The notes beneath the pieces were generated by a model. It was given only the letters and a program-made list of their open reading frames with translations, was not told the origin of the DNA and ran no database searches. The translations under genes and the position numbers were made by a program. From Streptomyces cupreus (GTDB lineage: Bacteria > Actinomycetota > Actinomycetes > Streptomycetales > Streptomycetaceae), in NCBI RefSeq assembly GCF_014257025.1, contig NZ_JACMSF010000017.1, positions 62,001 through 126,000 of the forward strand: DNA of 64,000 nt, read 5' to 3'. Shown in pieces: positions 34,898 through 43,554 of this stretch. Numbering within the stretch: position 1 is the stretch's first letter; each line of letters opens with the position of its first letter.

Positions 34898-36043
34898 ATG
34901 AGTGTCGGCACGAGCAGCGCACCGGGAGCACGTCAGGTGCCGCGGCCGTCCGCGTCCCGGGCCGGTGATCCCGCAGAACTCGGATTCGACCCCGACGACC
35001 TGCCCGACGGCCTCGTCGTCGCCGACGAGCACGGGCACGTCGTCTGCTTCAACGCCGCCGCCGAGCGCATCACCGCCGTCCGCGCCGCCGACGCCCTTGG
35101 GCAGCGCCTGGAGAAGGCCCTGCCGTTAGAGGACCTGGACGGGCGGCGCTGGTGGCAGCTGACCGACCCGTACGGCGGGCTGGCCATCAGGCGCAGGCAG
35201 CCCGAGCGCAACCTCCTTCTGCCCGGCGGGCGGGAAGTGCTCGTCTCCGCGCGCTACGTCCGCGCCGAGCCCACCGGCCCCGTCCGCCGTGTCGTCGTCT
35301 CGCTGCGTGACACCGAGGCCCGCCGTCGCACCGAGCGCAGCCACGCCGAGCTGATCGCCACGGTCGCCCACGAGCTGCGCTCGCCGCTCACCTCCGTCAA
35401 GGGCTTCACCGCGACCCTGCTCGCCAAGTGGGAGAGGTTCACCGACGACCAGAAGCGGCTGATGCTGGAGACCGTCGACGCCGACGCCGACCGCGTCACC
35501 CGGCTCATCGCCGAGCTGCTGGACATCTCCCGCATCGACTCCGGGCGCCTTGAGGTCAGGCGCCAGCCCGTCGACATCGGCGCCGCCGTGGGACGGCACA
35601 TCCAGGCCTACGTCGCCGCCGGACAGCCCGCCGACCGCTTCCTGCTGCGCCTTCAGCAGCCGCTGCCCGACCTGTGGGCCGACCCCGACAAGATCGACCA
35701 GGTACTCAGCAACCTGCTGGAAAATGCGGTGCGGCACGGCGAGGGAACCGTCACGATTGACGTCACGCCCACGGCGTCGCCCCGAGAGGGCGGCGGCCAT
35801 GAAAACGCAGCCACGTCGGTCACGGTGAGCGACGAGGGGTCCGGCATCCCGGAGGAGTCCATGAACCGCGTCTTCACCCGCTTCTGGCGGGGCAGCAAGC
35901 GCGGTGGCACCGGCCTCGGGCTCTACATCGTCAAGGGCATCGTCGAGGCCCACGGCGGCACCATCACGGTCGGCCGCGCCCAAGGCGGCGGCGCCGAGTT
36001 CCGATTTACGTTGCCCGTGGCGGCTCCGGCGTATCTCGCCTGA
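34898..36043 (+). CDS. Orphan soluble PAS-domain histidine kinase, contains a TTA codon
   Basis: 381 residues, no transmembrane helix. PAS-like sensor domain at about 33-135, HisKA domain with phospho-acceptor His158 in AHELRSPLTSVKGF, HATPase with N-box NLLENAVRHG, then DEGSGIP and GGTGLGLYIVKGI. No response regulator is adjacent, so its partner is elsewhere. Leucine 77, at the end of the PAS core, is a TTA codon (35126-35128), so full-length synthesis should require bldA. It sits between a SpoU methyltransferase gene and pheS. Confidence 0.9.
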   Translation: MSVGTSSAPGARQVPRPSASRAGDPAELGFDPDDLPDGLVVADEHGHVVCFNAAAERITAVRAADALGQRLEKALPLEDLDGRRWWQLTDPYGGLAIRRRQPERNLLLPGGREVLVSARYVRAEPTGPVRRVVVSLRDTEARRRTERSHAELIATVAHELRSPLTSVKGFTATLLAKWERFTDDQKRLMLETVDADADRVTRLIAELLDISRIDSGRLEVRRQPVDIGAAVGRHIQAYVAAGQPADRFLLRLQQPLPDLWADPDKIDQVLSNLLENAVRHGEGTVTIDVTPTASPREGGGHENAATSVTVSDEGSGIPEESMNRVFTRFWRGSKRGGTGLGLYIVKGIVEAHGGTITVGRAQGGGAEFRFTLPVAAPAYLA

Positions 36044-36170
36044 CGGCCACGGGCGCATTCGGGGACCCTCACCCCGTTAGACTCGGCCTTTGGCACCTTT
36101 GTGTCCCGGAGACGGCCCACTGAGTCGGTGACGGGGACCTTCAGCCAGCCAATCGGAAGCACGGGAAGAG

Positions 36171-37292
36171 ATGTCGGCACCGAATAAGTCGTACGACCCT
36201 GTAGAGGTCGAGGCCTTGAAACCGGAAGAGATCGAGCGCATGCGGGACGAGGCGCTCGCCGCCTTCGCCGCCGCGGACTCGCTCGACGCGCTCCAGGAGG
36301 CCAAGGTCGCCCACACCGGCGGCACCTCCCCGCTGGCCCTCGCCAACCGCGAGATCGGCGCCCTGCCCCCGCACGCCAAGGCCGCCGCCGGCAAGCTCGT
36401 CGGCCAGGCCCGAGGCGCCGTGAACAAGGCGCTCGCCGGCCGCCAGACCGAGCTCGAGGCCGAGCGCGACGCCCGGGTGCTGGTCGAGGAGGCGGTGGAT
36501 GTCACGCTGCCCTATGACCGGGTACCGGCCGGCGCCCGCCACCCGCTCACCACGCTCTCGGAGCGCATCGAGGACATCTTCGTGGCCATGGGCTACGAGG
36601 TCGCCGAGGGCCCCCAGGTCGAGGCCGAGTGGTTCAACTTCGACGCCCTCAACATCGGCCCGGACCACCCGGCGCGCGGTGAGGCGGACACCTTCTTCGT
36701 CGAGGGCCCGCAGGGCGGCACCGAGTCCGGTGTCGTGCTGCGCACCCACACCTCGCCGGTGCAGATCCGCTCGCTGCTCGACCGTGAGCTGCCGGTCTAC
36801 GTGATCTGCCCGGGCCGCGTGTACCGCACCGACGAGCTGGACGCCACCCACACCCCGGTCTTCCACCAGGTCGAGCTGCTCGCCGTCGACGAGGGCCTCA
36901 CCATGGCGGACCTGAAGGGCACCTTGGACCACATGGTCCAGTCCCTGTTCGGCGAGGGCATGAAGACCCGGCTGCGGCCGAACTTCTTCCCGTTCACCGA
37001 GCCGTCCGCCGAGATGGACATGGTGTGCTACGTCTGCCGCGGCGAGTCCGTCGGCAACCCCGACCGGCCCTGCCGCACCTGCTCCAGCGAGGGCTGGATC
37101 GAGCTCGGCGGCTGCGGCATGGTCAACCCGCGGGTGCTCACCGCCTGCGGCGTCGACCCGGAGAAGTACAGCGGCTTCGCCTTCGGGTTCGGCATCGAGC
37201 GGATGCTGATGTTCCGCCACAACGTCGAGGACATGCGAGACATGGTCGAGGGTGACGTCCGGTTCACCCGGCCGTTCGGGATGGAGATCTGA
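36171..37292 (+). CDS. pheS: Phenylalanyl-tRNA synthetase α subunit
   Basis: 373 residues. N-terminal coiled-coil, class II motif regions including FHQVE, TRLRPNFFPFTEPSAEMD (motif 2 area), cysteine-rich VCYVCRGESVGNPDRPCRTCSSEGW insertion with four Cys that can bind zinc, and motif 3 GFGIERMLMF. Catalyses Phe-tRNA formation with PheT. The stop TGA shares one base with the ATG of pheT. Confidence 0.97.
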   Translation: MSAPNKSYDPVEVEALKPEEIERMRDEALAAFAAADSLDALQEAKVAHTGGTSPLALANREIGALPPHAKAAAGKLVGQARGAVNKALAGRQTELEAERDARVLVEEAVDVTLPYDRVPAGARHPLTTLSERIEDIFVAMGYEVAEGPQVEAEWFNFDALNIGPDHPARGEADTFFVEGPQGGTESGVVLRTHTSPVQIRSLLDRELPVYVICPGRVYRTDELDATHTPVFHQVELLAVDEGLTMADLKGTLDHMVQSLFGEGMKTRLRPNFFPFTEPSAEMDMVCYVCRGESVGNPDRPCRTCSSEGWIELGGCGMVNPRVLTACGVDPEKYSGFAFGFGIERMLMFRHNVEDMRDMVEGDVRFTRPFGMEI

Positions 37293-39805
37293 TGCGGGTC
37301 CCGCTTTCTTGGCTGCGGGAGTACGTCGACCTGCCGGCCACCGAGACCGGCCGCGATGTGCAGGCCAAGCTCATTTCGGCCGGGCTTGAGGTCGAGACCG
37401 TCGAGCAGCTCGGCGACGGCCTCAAGGGCCCCCTCGTCGTCGGCCAGGTGCTGACCATCGAGGAACTGGAGGGCTTCAAGAAGCCGATCCGCTTCTGCAC
37501 CGTCGACGTCGGCACCGCCAACGGCACTGGCGAACCGCAGGAGATCGTCTGCGGTGCCCGGAACTTCCAGGTCGGCGACAAGGTCGTGGTCGTACTTCCC
37601 GGCGCCGAGCTGCCCGGCGGCTTCGCGATCTCCGCGCGCAAGACCTACGGCCGTAACTCGCACGGCATGATCTGCTCCAGCGACGAGCTCGGCATGGGCG
37701 ACGACGGCGCCAAGGGCATCATCGTGCTGCCGCCGGAGACCGAGGTCGGCAAGGACGCCATCGAGCTCCTGGAACTGGTCGACGAGGTCCTGGACATCGC
37801 CGTCACCGCCAACCGCGGCGACTGCCTGTCCATCCGCGGTGTCGCCCGCGAGACCGCCATCGCCTACGGTCTGCCGCTGCGCGACCCGGCGCTGCTCGAC
37901 GTCCCGGCCCCGAACGCGTTCGGCTACCCGGTACAGGTCTCCGAGCCGATGGGCTGCGACCGCTTCACCGCTCGTACGGTCACCGGTCTGAGCGCCGAGG
38001 CGCGCTCCCCGATCTGGCTGAAGCGCAGGCTCCAGAAGGTCGGCATGCGGCCGATCTCGCTCGCCGTCGACGTCACCAACTACGTGATGATGGAGCTCGG
38101 CCAGCCGCTGCACGCCTACGACCGGAACCTGGTCCAGGGCACGATCGGTGTCCGCCGCGCGGCCGAGGGCGAGAAGATCGTCACCCTCGACGGCACCGAG
38201 CGGAAGCTGCACGCCGAGGACCTGGTCATCACCGACGACCGCGGCCCCATCGGCCTCGCGGGCGTCATGGGCGGCGCCAACACCGAGATCGCCGACCACG
38301 ACAACCTTGAGAACGCCAGCACCGACGTGGTCATCGAGGCCGCGCACTTCGACGCCGTGTCGATCGCGCGGACGGCCCGCCGTCACAAGCTGTCCTCCGA
38401 GGCGTCCCGCCGCTTCGAGCGCGGTGTCGACCCCGCGGCGGCCGCCGCTGCCGCCCAGCGCACCGTCGACCTGCTGGTGCTGCTCGCGGGCGGCACCGCC
38501 GAGGCCGGCGTCACCGAGGTCATCGCCCCGACCGCGCCGCACACCATCACGGTCCCGGCGAACCACCCCGACAAGGTCGCGGGCGTCGACTACGGCCGCG
38601 AGACCGTCGTACGCCGCCTGCAGCAGGTCGGCTGCGACGTCTACGGGCAGGACGAGCTGATCGTCACCGTCCCGTCCTGGCGGCCCGACCTGCTGGAGCA
38701 GAACGACCTCGCCGAGGAGGTCATCCGCCTGGAGGGGTACGAGAACCTGCCCTCCACGCTGCCCAAGCCGCCGTCCGGCCGTGGCCTGACCCACCGCCAG
38801 CGGCTGCACCGCCGCGTCGGCCGTGCCCTGGCCGGTGCCGGTTATGTCGAGGCGCCGAACTACCCGTTCATCGGCGAGCAGGTCTTCGACCAGCTCGGCC
38901 TCGACGCCGACGACCCGGCCCGCCGGGTCGTGAAGCTGACCAACCCGCTCAACGACGAGGAGCCCGCGCTCCGTACGTCGCTGCTGCCGGGCCTGCTCGG
39001 CGCGCTGCGGCGCAACGACGGACGGGGCTCGCACGATCTCGCCCTGTTCGAGACCGGTCTGGTCTTCCTCCCGCGTGAGGAGCAGCGGGTCGCCGCCCAT
39101 CTGCCCGTGGACCGGCGTCCCACCGACGAGGAGATCGCCGCGCTCAACGCCGTACTGCCCGAGCAGCCGCGCCATGTCGCCGTCGTCCTCGCGGGCGCCC
39201 GCGAGCAGGCCGGCTGGTGGGGCGGCGGCCGTCCGGGCGGGTGGGCCGACGCGGTGCAGGCCGCGCGGACCGTCGCCGCGGAGGCCGGTGCCGAGCTGAT
39301 CGTGCGGCCCGGGCAGTACGGGCCGTGGCACCCGGGTCGGTGCGCCGAGCTGGCGATCACCGTCGACGGTGCGGAGAAGGTCGTCGGCCATGCCGGTGAG
39401 CTGCACCCGCGCGTGCTCAAGGCGCTGGGTCTGCCCGCGCGCACTTGTGCGATGGAGCTGGACCTGGACGCGCTGGAGCAGGTGGGCGACGGTGTGCCGC
39501 AGGCGCCGAGCATCTCCTCGTTCCCGGTCGCCACGCAGGATGTCGCCCTCGTCGTCGACAAGTTCGTGCCGCACGCCGACGTGGAGGCCGCGCTGCGCGA
39601 AGGTGCCGGTTCCCTGCTGGAGGCCATTCGGCTGTTCGACGTGTACGAGAACGCCGAGCAGTTGGGCGACGGGAAGAAGTCGCTGGCGTACGCGCTGCGG
39701 TTCCGCGCGGGGGATCGGACGCTGACGGTGGACGAGGCGTCCGCTGCTCGGGATGCGGCCGTGGCTCTCGCGGGTGAGCGGACCGGGGCGGTGCTTCGGG
39801 GTTAG
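37292..39805 (+). CDS. pheT: Phenylalanyl-tRNA synthetase β subunit
   Basis: 837 residues, with the expected order: EMAP/OB tRNA-binding domain (about 40-155), B3/B4 editing domain (about 200-390), B5 domain, class II core-like domain, and C-terminal FDX-ACB anticodon-binding domain (about 740-837, SSFPVATQDVALVVD). Works as the α2β2 enzyme with PheS, including editing of mischarged Tyr-tRNA. Immediately downstream of and coupled to pheS. Confidence 0.97.
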   Translation: MRVPLSWLREYVDLPATETGRDVQAKLISAGLEVETVEQLGDGLKGPLVVGQVLTIEELEGFKKPIRFCTVDVGTANGTGEPQEIVCGARNFQVGDKVVVVLPGAELPGGFAISARKTYGRNSHGMICSSDELGMGDDGAKGIIVLPPETEVGKDAIELLELVDEVLDIAVTANRGDCLSIRGVARETAIAYGLPLRDPALLDVPAPNAFGYPVQVSEPMGCDRFTARTVTGLSAEARSPIWLKRRLQKVGMRPISLAVDVTNYVMMELGQPLHAYDRNLVQGTIGVRRAAEGEKIVTLDGTERKLHAEDLVITDDRGPIGLAGVMGGANTEIADHDNLENASTDVVIEAAHFDAVSIARTARRHKLSSEASRRFERGVDPAAAAAAAQRTVDLLVLLAGGTAEAGVTEVIAPTAPHTITVPANHPDKVAGVDYGRETVVRRLQQVGCDVYGQDELIVTVPSWRPDLLEQNDLAEEVIRLEGYENLPSTLPKPPSGRGLTHRQRLHRRVGRALAGAGYVEAPNYPFIGEQVFDQLGLDADDPARRVVKLTNPLNDEEPALRTSLLPGLLGALRRNDGRGSHDLALFETGLVFLPREEQRVAAHLPVDRRPTDEEIAALNAVLPEQPRHVAVVLAGAREQAGWWGGGRPGGWADAVQAARTVAAEAGAELIVRPGQYGPWHPGRCAELAITVDGAEKVVGHAGELHPRVLKALGLPARTCAMELDLDALEQVGDGVPQAPSISSFPVATQDVALVVDKFVPHADVEAALREGAGSLLEAIRLFDVYENAEQLGDGKKSLAYALRFRAGDRTLTVDEASAARDAAVALAGERTGAVLRG

Positions 39806-39882
39806 TGCGCCCCCCTCAAGGGTCACCTCACTCGTTTGAGTGAGAACTGCTGGTGAAGTGGTCTTCTTGGCCATGCGGTCGA

Positions 39883-39920
39883 CAGAATCGGACCGGCCTT
39901 TCGGGGTCGGTCCGATTCTG
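39883..39920 (+). terminator. Strong hairpin after pheT
   Basis: CAGAATCGGACC (39883-39894) and GGTCCGATTCTG (39909-39920) form a perfect 12-bp stem. A smaller perfect repeat CTCACTC-GTTT-GAGTGAG lies at 39827-39844. No T-tract follows, as usual in Streptomyces. Both are in the 143-base gap before the phosphatase gene. Confidence 0.7.
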
Positions 39921-39948
39921 CGACACGGCCACATGGGGGGCCATCGGC

Positions 39949-40932
39949 ATGATCCGCATCAAGGCTGTGTTTCCCCGCCGGCTGCTCGGCATGGGAGCGC
40001 GCGGGGTCACCAGTGCCGTGTTCTTCGCGGTCGGCACCGGGCTGATACTCCATGTCCGCCAGGCGCTGCTGCGGGAGCTGCGGCAGATCCGCCGGGTCGC
40101 GGGAGTCGCGCAGAGCGTGCTGCTCAGGCCGCTGCCACCGTGTATCGACGGACTGAACATCGCCGCCGCCCAGCTCTCCGCCGACCCTGGCGCCTGTGTC
40201 GGCGGGGACCTGTACGAGGTCATCGCCACTGAGCACGGTGTCCGTGTGGTGATGGGGGACGTCCGGGGGCATGGAATCGCCGCCGTCGGTACGGCCGCGG
40301 CCCTGCTCGGCAGCTTCCGCGAGGCGGTGCACGACGAACCGGACCTGGGTCGGGTGCTACGCCGCCTGGAGCGGGCTCTCGCCCGGCACCTGCGCGAGCG
40401 CTGTCGGGACGAACACCCCGCGGCCGAGGAGTTCGCCACGGTTCTGCTGCTGGAGATCCGCGAGGACGGCGAGGTGTGGGTCCTCAACTGCGGCCATCCA
40501 TGGCCGTACTTGATCAGCGGTACGAGGGTCGAGCCGCTGGCCCGGGCGGATCCACTGCCTCCACTGGGCCCGTTCCCCCTCCCACAAGAGCTGTCAGCCG
40601 CTCTCGCAGGCCGCTTGCTCCCGGGCGAAGCCCTCGCCCTGTACACGGACGGTGCGGAAGACGCGCGAGACGCGCATGGCCGGTTCTTCTCCCTGCAGGC
40701 GGCTCTGGTAGGCGCGGCTCACACCCAGCCGTGCTCGCCACAGCTGATTCTGCGCACCGTGCTCAGAGCGCTGATGCGCCACGCGGGAGACACACCGGCA
40801 GACGATGTCGCATTGCTGATCCTGCGGAACGATCGAACCCACCTTTCAGGGGCGCGAGGCCATGACATAGGCGGCTCCGCCGCCGGGGCGCGACCAGCCA
40901 CGTCAAACCCGCAGCCGACAACGCACCTTTAG
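39949..40932 (+). CDS. SpoIIE/PP2C-type serine phosphatase with repeat-encoded C-terminus
   Basis: 327 residues from ATG 39949 (GGGGGG upstream; further-upstream starts in frame lack coding character). One transmembrane helix at about 17-36, then a PPM phosphatase domain: ACVGGDLYEV, MGDVRGHG, LNCGHPWPYL, LALYTDGAEDARD, DTPADDVALLILR. It probably dephosphorylates an anti-sigma antagonist or similar protein at the membrane. The domain ends near residue 297; the remaining ~30 residues are encoded within a dispersed repeat (40842-40930). No sensor domain is visible. Confidence 0.88.
   Translation: MIRIKAVFPRRLLGMGARGVTSAVFFAVGTGLILHVRQALLRELRQIRRVAGVAQSVLLRPLPPCIDGLNIAAAQLSADPGACVGGDLYEVIATEHGVRVVMGDVRGHGIAAVGTAAALLGSFREAVHDEPDLGRVLRRLERALARHLRERCRDEHPAAEEFATVLLLEIREDGEVWVLNCGHPWPYLISGTRVEPLARADPLPPLGPFPLPQELSAALAGRLLPGEALALYTDGAEDARDAHGRFFSLQAALVGAAHTQPCSPQLILRTVLRALMRHAGDTPADDVALLILRNDRTHLSGARGHDIGGSAAGARPATSNPQPTTHL
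40842..40930 (+). repeat. Dispersed Streptomyces repeat, copy 2, forming the 3' end of a gene
   Basis: Shares with the copy at 19583-19669 the ordered blocks AGGGGCGCG, a GCGGC step, GCGACCAG-CAC and CCGCAG-CGAC. Here it lies inside the open frame of the phosphatase gene and supplies its last ~30 codons and stop region. Confidence 0.55.
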
Positions 40933-41098
40933 CGCAACGACCATTGGCCACCCGGCCCAGCCGACGCAACGCAAGGCGCGGGCCGTCGCACTGTACGAGG
41001 GGGAGCCGACGGCCCGGCCGGCCTCTTGCGAGGCAATTCAGTCAACCGGCTGGAAACTCTCCGCAACAGTGCGCGCACAGCCCGGATTCGAGCACTCC

Positions 41099-41117
41099 GT
41101 TCACACCCCGTGTGAAC
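41099..41117 (+). promoter_or_regulatory. Palindromic operator upstream of the TPR regulator
   Basis: GTTCACAC-CCC-GTGTGAAC, a perfect 8-bp dyad with a 3-base spacer. A TACTCT hexamer at 41128-41133 could be the -10, which would place the dyad over the -35 region. It is 45 bases upstream of ATG 41163. A related dyad of the same geometry lies at 43481-43499. Confidence 0.7.
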
Positions 41118-41162
41118 GCGGAACCACTACTCTGACGGCACCGAGCCACCCGGGGGGCCCAT

Positions 41163-42503
41163 ATGCAGCCCAACACTCTGCTCGACGCGATTCTGGACGA
41201 GGCCGGGATCTCGCACGCGGGGCTGGCAGCACACGTGAACCAGGCCGGACGGGCGCGAGGGCTCGCGCTCAGGTACGAACACACCGCCGTGGCACGGTGG
41301 TTGAAGGGGCAGCGGCCCCGCGGTCAAGTCCCCGACCTGATCTGCGAGGTGCTGGCAGGACGGCTCCAACGCCCCGTCACCCTCGACGACATCGGGCTCG
41401 GCGTACCCGGCGAACCCTCCGCCCCGCACGGCACCACACTGTCCGGGTTCGTCGAGCGGGCCACCGCCCTGTGGCGCTCCGATGAACAGCAGCGCCCGCA
41501 CATACTCGGCGCACCCGCCGTGACCGGTACGCCCGCCGTGATGCCGGTGTGGGAGTGGGAGAACCCGCCCGAGGACGTGGACGTCTCGCGTGGCGGCCGG
41601 CACCGGGTGACCCCCGCCGACATCGAGATGCTGCGGGCCGCCCGCACCCACTACGAGCAGATGTACCGCAAGGCCGGCGGCATCGCGACCCGCACCCGGA
41701 TCGTCGGCTTCCTCAACGCCGAGGCCGCCCCGCTGCTGCGCGGCAGCTACACCGACGCCACCGGGCGCCAACTCCACCGCGCGACCGGCGGGTTGGTGGC
41801 CATCGCCGGGATCTGCGCCTACGACTCCGACGCGCACGGCCTGGCCCAGCGCTACTTCCACCAGGCGCTGCGGCTCGCCAAGGCCAGCGGCGACCGGGGG
41901 CTCGGCGCCTATGTGATCGCCCTGCTGGTCAACCAGGCGCTGTTCATGCGCGAGTTCCGCCAGGCCGTCGCCTTCGCGGAGGCCGCGCTGCGGGCCGCGG
42001 GCCGGCACATCACCCCGGCGCTCGCCTCCGACCTGTACGCGATGCAGGCGAAGGCGTACGCGCACCTCGGTGACGGCACGAGCGCCCTGTCCTGCATCCG
42101 GCGGGCCGAGCAGGCCGCCGAACGCATCCGGCGCGGATACGAACCCGACGAAACGGGCTATGTCCAGCCGGGACTCGTCAACGTCCAGGTGGCGGAGGCG
42201 CTGCTGAGCCTGGGCGAACTGGCGGCGGCCGGGGAGCACGCGGCCGCGGCCGTCGACAACCCCGCCCATGACCGGGGCCGGGTGCACCGGCTCGCCATGC
42301 TCAGCACGATCGAGCTGCGTCAGGGCCACGCCGACAAGGCGGTGGCCACCGCCGTGCAGATGGCCGAACAGGCCAGGGGAATGGAGTCCCAGCGGCTGCG
42401 CGACAGACTCCGGGCGGTACGCGAGTATCTGGTGCGCAGCGGCTGTGCGGGTACCTCCGAGGCCGCGGAACTCATCGACGGCGCACTACGCGTACCGCTG
42501 TAG
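41163..42503 (+). CDS. NsdA-type TPR-containing regulator
   Basis: 446 residues. The N-terminal 60 residues resemble a helix-turn-helix (LLDAILDEAGISHAGLAAHVNQAG, RYEHTAVARWLKGQRPR). The remainder is helical, with tetratricopeptide-like repeats between about 200 and 440 (GLAQRYFHQALRLAKASGDRGLGAY, FRQAVAFAEAALRAA). Streptomyces proteins of this kind (NsdA/NsdB type) influence sporulation and antibiotic production (recalled). ATG 41163 has GGGGGG upstream. It heads a NUDIX gene on the same strand 76 bases downstream. No TTA codon in this gene. Confidence 0.85.
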   Translation: MQPNTLLDAILDEAGISHAGLAAHVNQAGRARGLALRYEHTAVARWLKGQRPRGQVPDLICEVLAGRLQRPVTLDDIGLGVPGEPSAPHGTTLSGFVERATALWRSDEQQRPHILGAPAVTGTPAVMPVWEWENPPEDVDVSRGGRHRVTPADIEMLRAARTHYEQMYRKAGGIATRTRIVGFLNAEAAPLLRGSYTDATGRQLHRATGGLVAIAGICAYDSDAHGLAQRYFHQALRLAKASGDRGLGAYVIALLVNQALFMREFRQAVAFAEAALRAAGRHITPALASDLYAMQAKAYAHLGDGTSALSCIRRAEQAAERIRRGYEPDETGYVQPGLVNVQVAEALLSLGELAAAGEHAAAAVDNPAHDRGRVHRLAMLSTIELRQGHADKAVATAVQMAEQARGMESQRLRDRLRAVREYLVRSGCAGTSEAAELIDGALRVPL

Positions 42504-42578
42504 GCCGGTGCTCGAACACCGACAGCTCATAGTCCCTGCTGCGATATTGCCACTTACTCGACGGAAGGTGGCAGAACC

Positions 42579-43118
42579 GTGCAGTGGACGAAACAGGACG
42601 AACGAACTGTGTACTCAAATCGCTGGTTCAGCGTCAACCTCGCGGATGTCGAGCTGCCGGACGGCCGGCACCTCGACCACTTCCTGATACGGCTGCGGCC
42701 GGTCGCCGTGGCCACGGTGGTCAACGAGGCAGGCGAGGTCCTCCTGCTGTGGCGCCACCGGTTCATCACCGACAGCTGGGGGTGGGAACTCGCGGCCGGA
42801 GTGGTCGAGGACGGCGAGGACATCGCCCAAGCGGCCGCCAGGGAGCTGGAGGAGGAGACCGGCTGGCGGCCGGGGCCCCTGCACCACCTCATGAGCGTGG
42901 AGCCGTCCAACGGACTCACCGACGCCCGGCACCACATCTACTGGGCCGACGCGGGTGAGTACGTCGGACATCCCGTGGACGACTTCGAGTCGGACCGCAG
43001 GGAATGGGTCCCCCTCAAGCTCGTCCCCGACATGGTCGCCCGTGGGGAGGTCCCGGCCGCCAACATGGCGGCCGCGTTACTCCTGCTGCACCACCTCAGG
43101 CTCGGCCAGGACGGCTAA
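42579..43118 (+). CDS. NUDIX hydrolase, contains a TTA codon
   Basis: 179 residues from GTG 42579 with GGAAGGTG upstream. Complete Nudix box at 74-96 (G-x5-E-x7-REL-x-EE-x-GW), resembling ADP-ribose pyrophosphatases. Leucine 167 is TTA (43077-43079). The upstream gap has CGGTG-CTCGAA-CACCG (42506-42521), a small dyad. The stop TAA interlocks with the stop of the convergent small gene in CTAA. Substrate unknown. Confidence 0.9.
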   Translation: MQWTKQDERTVYSNRWFSVNLADVELPDGRHLDHFLIRLRPVAVATVVNEAGEVLLLWRHRFITDSWGWELAAGVVEDGEDIAQAAARELEEETGWRPGPLHHLMSVEPSNGLTDARHHIYWADAGEYVGHPVDDFESDRREWVPLKLVPDMVARGEVPAANMAAALLLLHHLRLGQDG

Positions 43119-43372
43119 CGCCCCAGCGCCTGCCAGATCGCCACGATCAGGGCGCCCACGGCCGTGACGGCCGCGATCGACGGCAGCGGCCAGCGAGCGT
43201 GTTCCAGGGTGACCATCCGTGTGTTCAGCTCGTCCAGTTCCTTGGCGGTCTCCTCGGTGCGATGGGTGAGCAGTGTCAGTCCGCCCTCGACGCGGGCGTA
43301 AGCCACGTCGAGCCGGCGTCGTAACTCTGCGAGTTCTCCTTGGACGACGGAATGCTCGGGATCGGCGGTCAC
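43115..43372 (-). CDS. Small coiled-coil, C-terminally anchored membrane protein, contains a TTA codon
   Basis: 85 residues. Heptad-like charged helix (about 12-58: VVQGELAELRRRLDVAYARVE, EETAKELDELNTRMVTLE) and one C-terminal transmembrane helix (about 63-83, LPSIAAVTAVGALIVAIWQAL), a tail-anchor layout. Codon 17 (Leu) is TTA. A palindrome matching the one upstream of the TPR regulator lies about 109 bases upstream of its ATG. No known family. Confidence 0.72.
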   Translation of the reverse strand: MTADPEHSVVQGELAELRRRLDVAYARVEGGLTLLTHRTEETAKELDELNTRMVTLEHARWPLPSIAAVTAVGALIVAIWQALGR

Positions 43373-43480
43373 GAACCGCTCCTTTCCGTAGTCGTCTCAC
43401 ATCCCTTGCAAGCGCATCAGGAGTCAACTCCCCTGGTGGGTGCATGGGGAGCGTGTGCGGACGGCATATGCGAGCCCGGC

Positions 43481-43499
43481 GTGCACACGGTGTGTGAAT
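43481..43499 (-). promoter_or_regulatory. Second palindrome of the TPR-regulator type
   Basis: GTGCACAC-GGT-GTGTGAAT. Same geometry as 41099-41117 (CACAC-N3-GTGTGAA core, 3-base spacer). It lies upstream of the small membrane protein gene on the minus strand; a TTGACT on that strand between dyad and gene could be a -35. Confidence 0.5.
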
Positions 43500-43554
43500 G
43501 CCGCGGGCCCGGCACTCGCGCGGGTGCCGGGCCCTTTCAAGCCACGTTGCGTAA

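Noticed and set aside
36044..36170. T-box or attenuator before pheS
   Set aside because: No T-box core or terminator/antiterminator pattern could be recognised.
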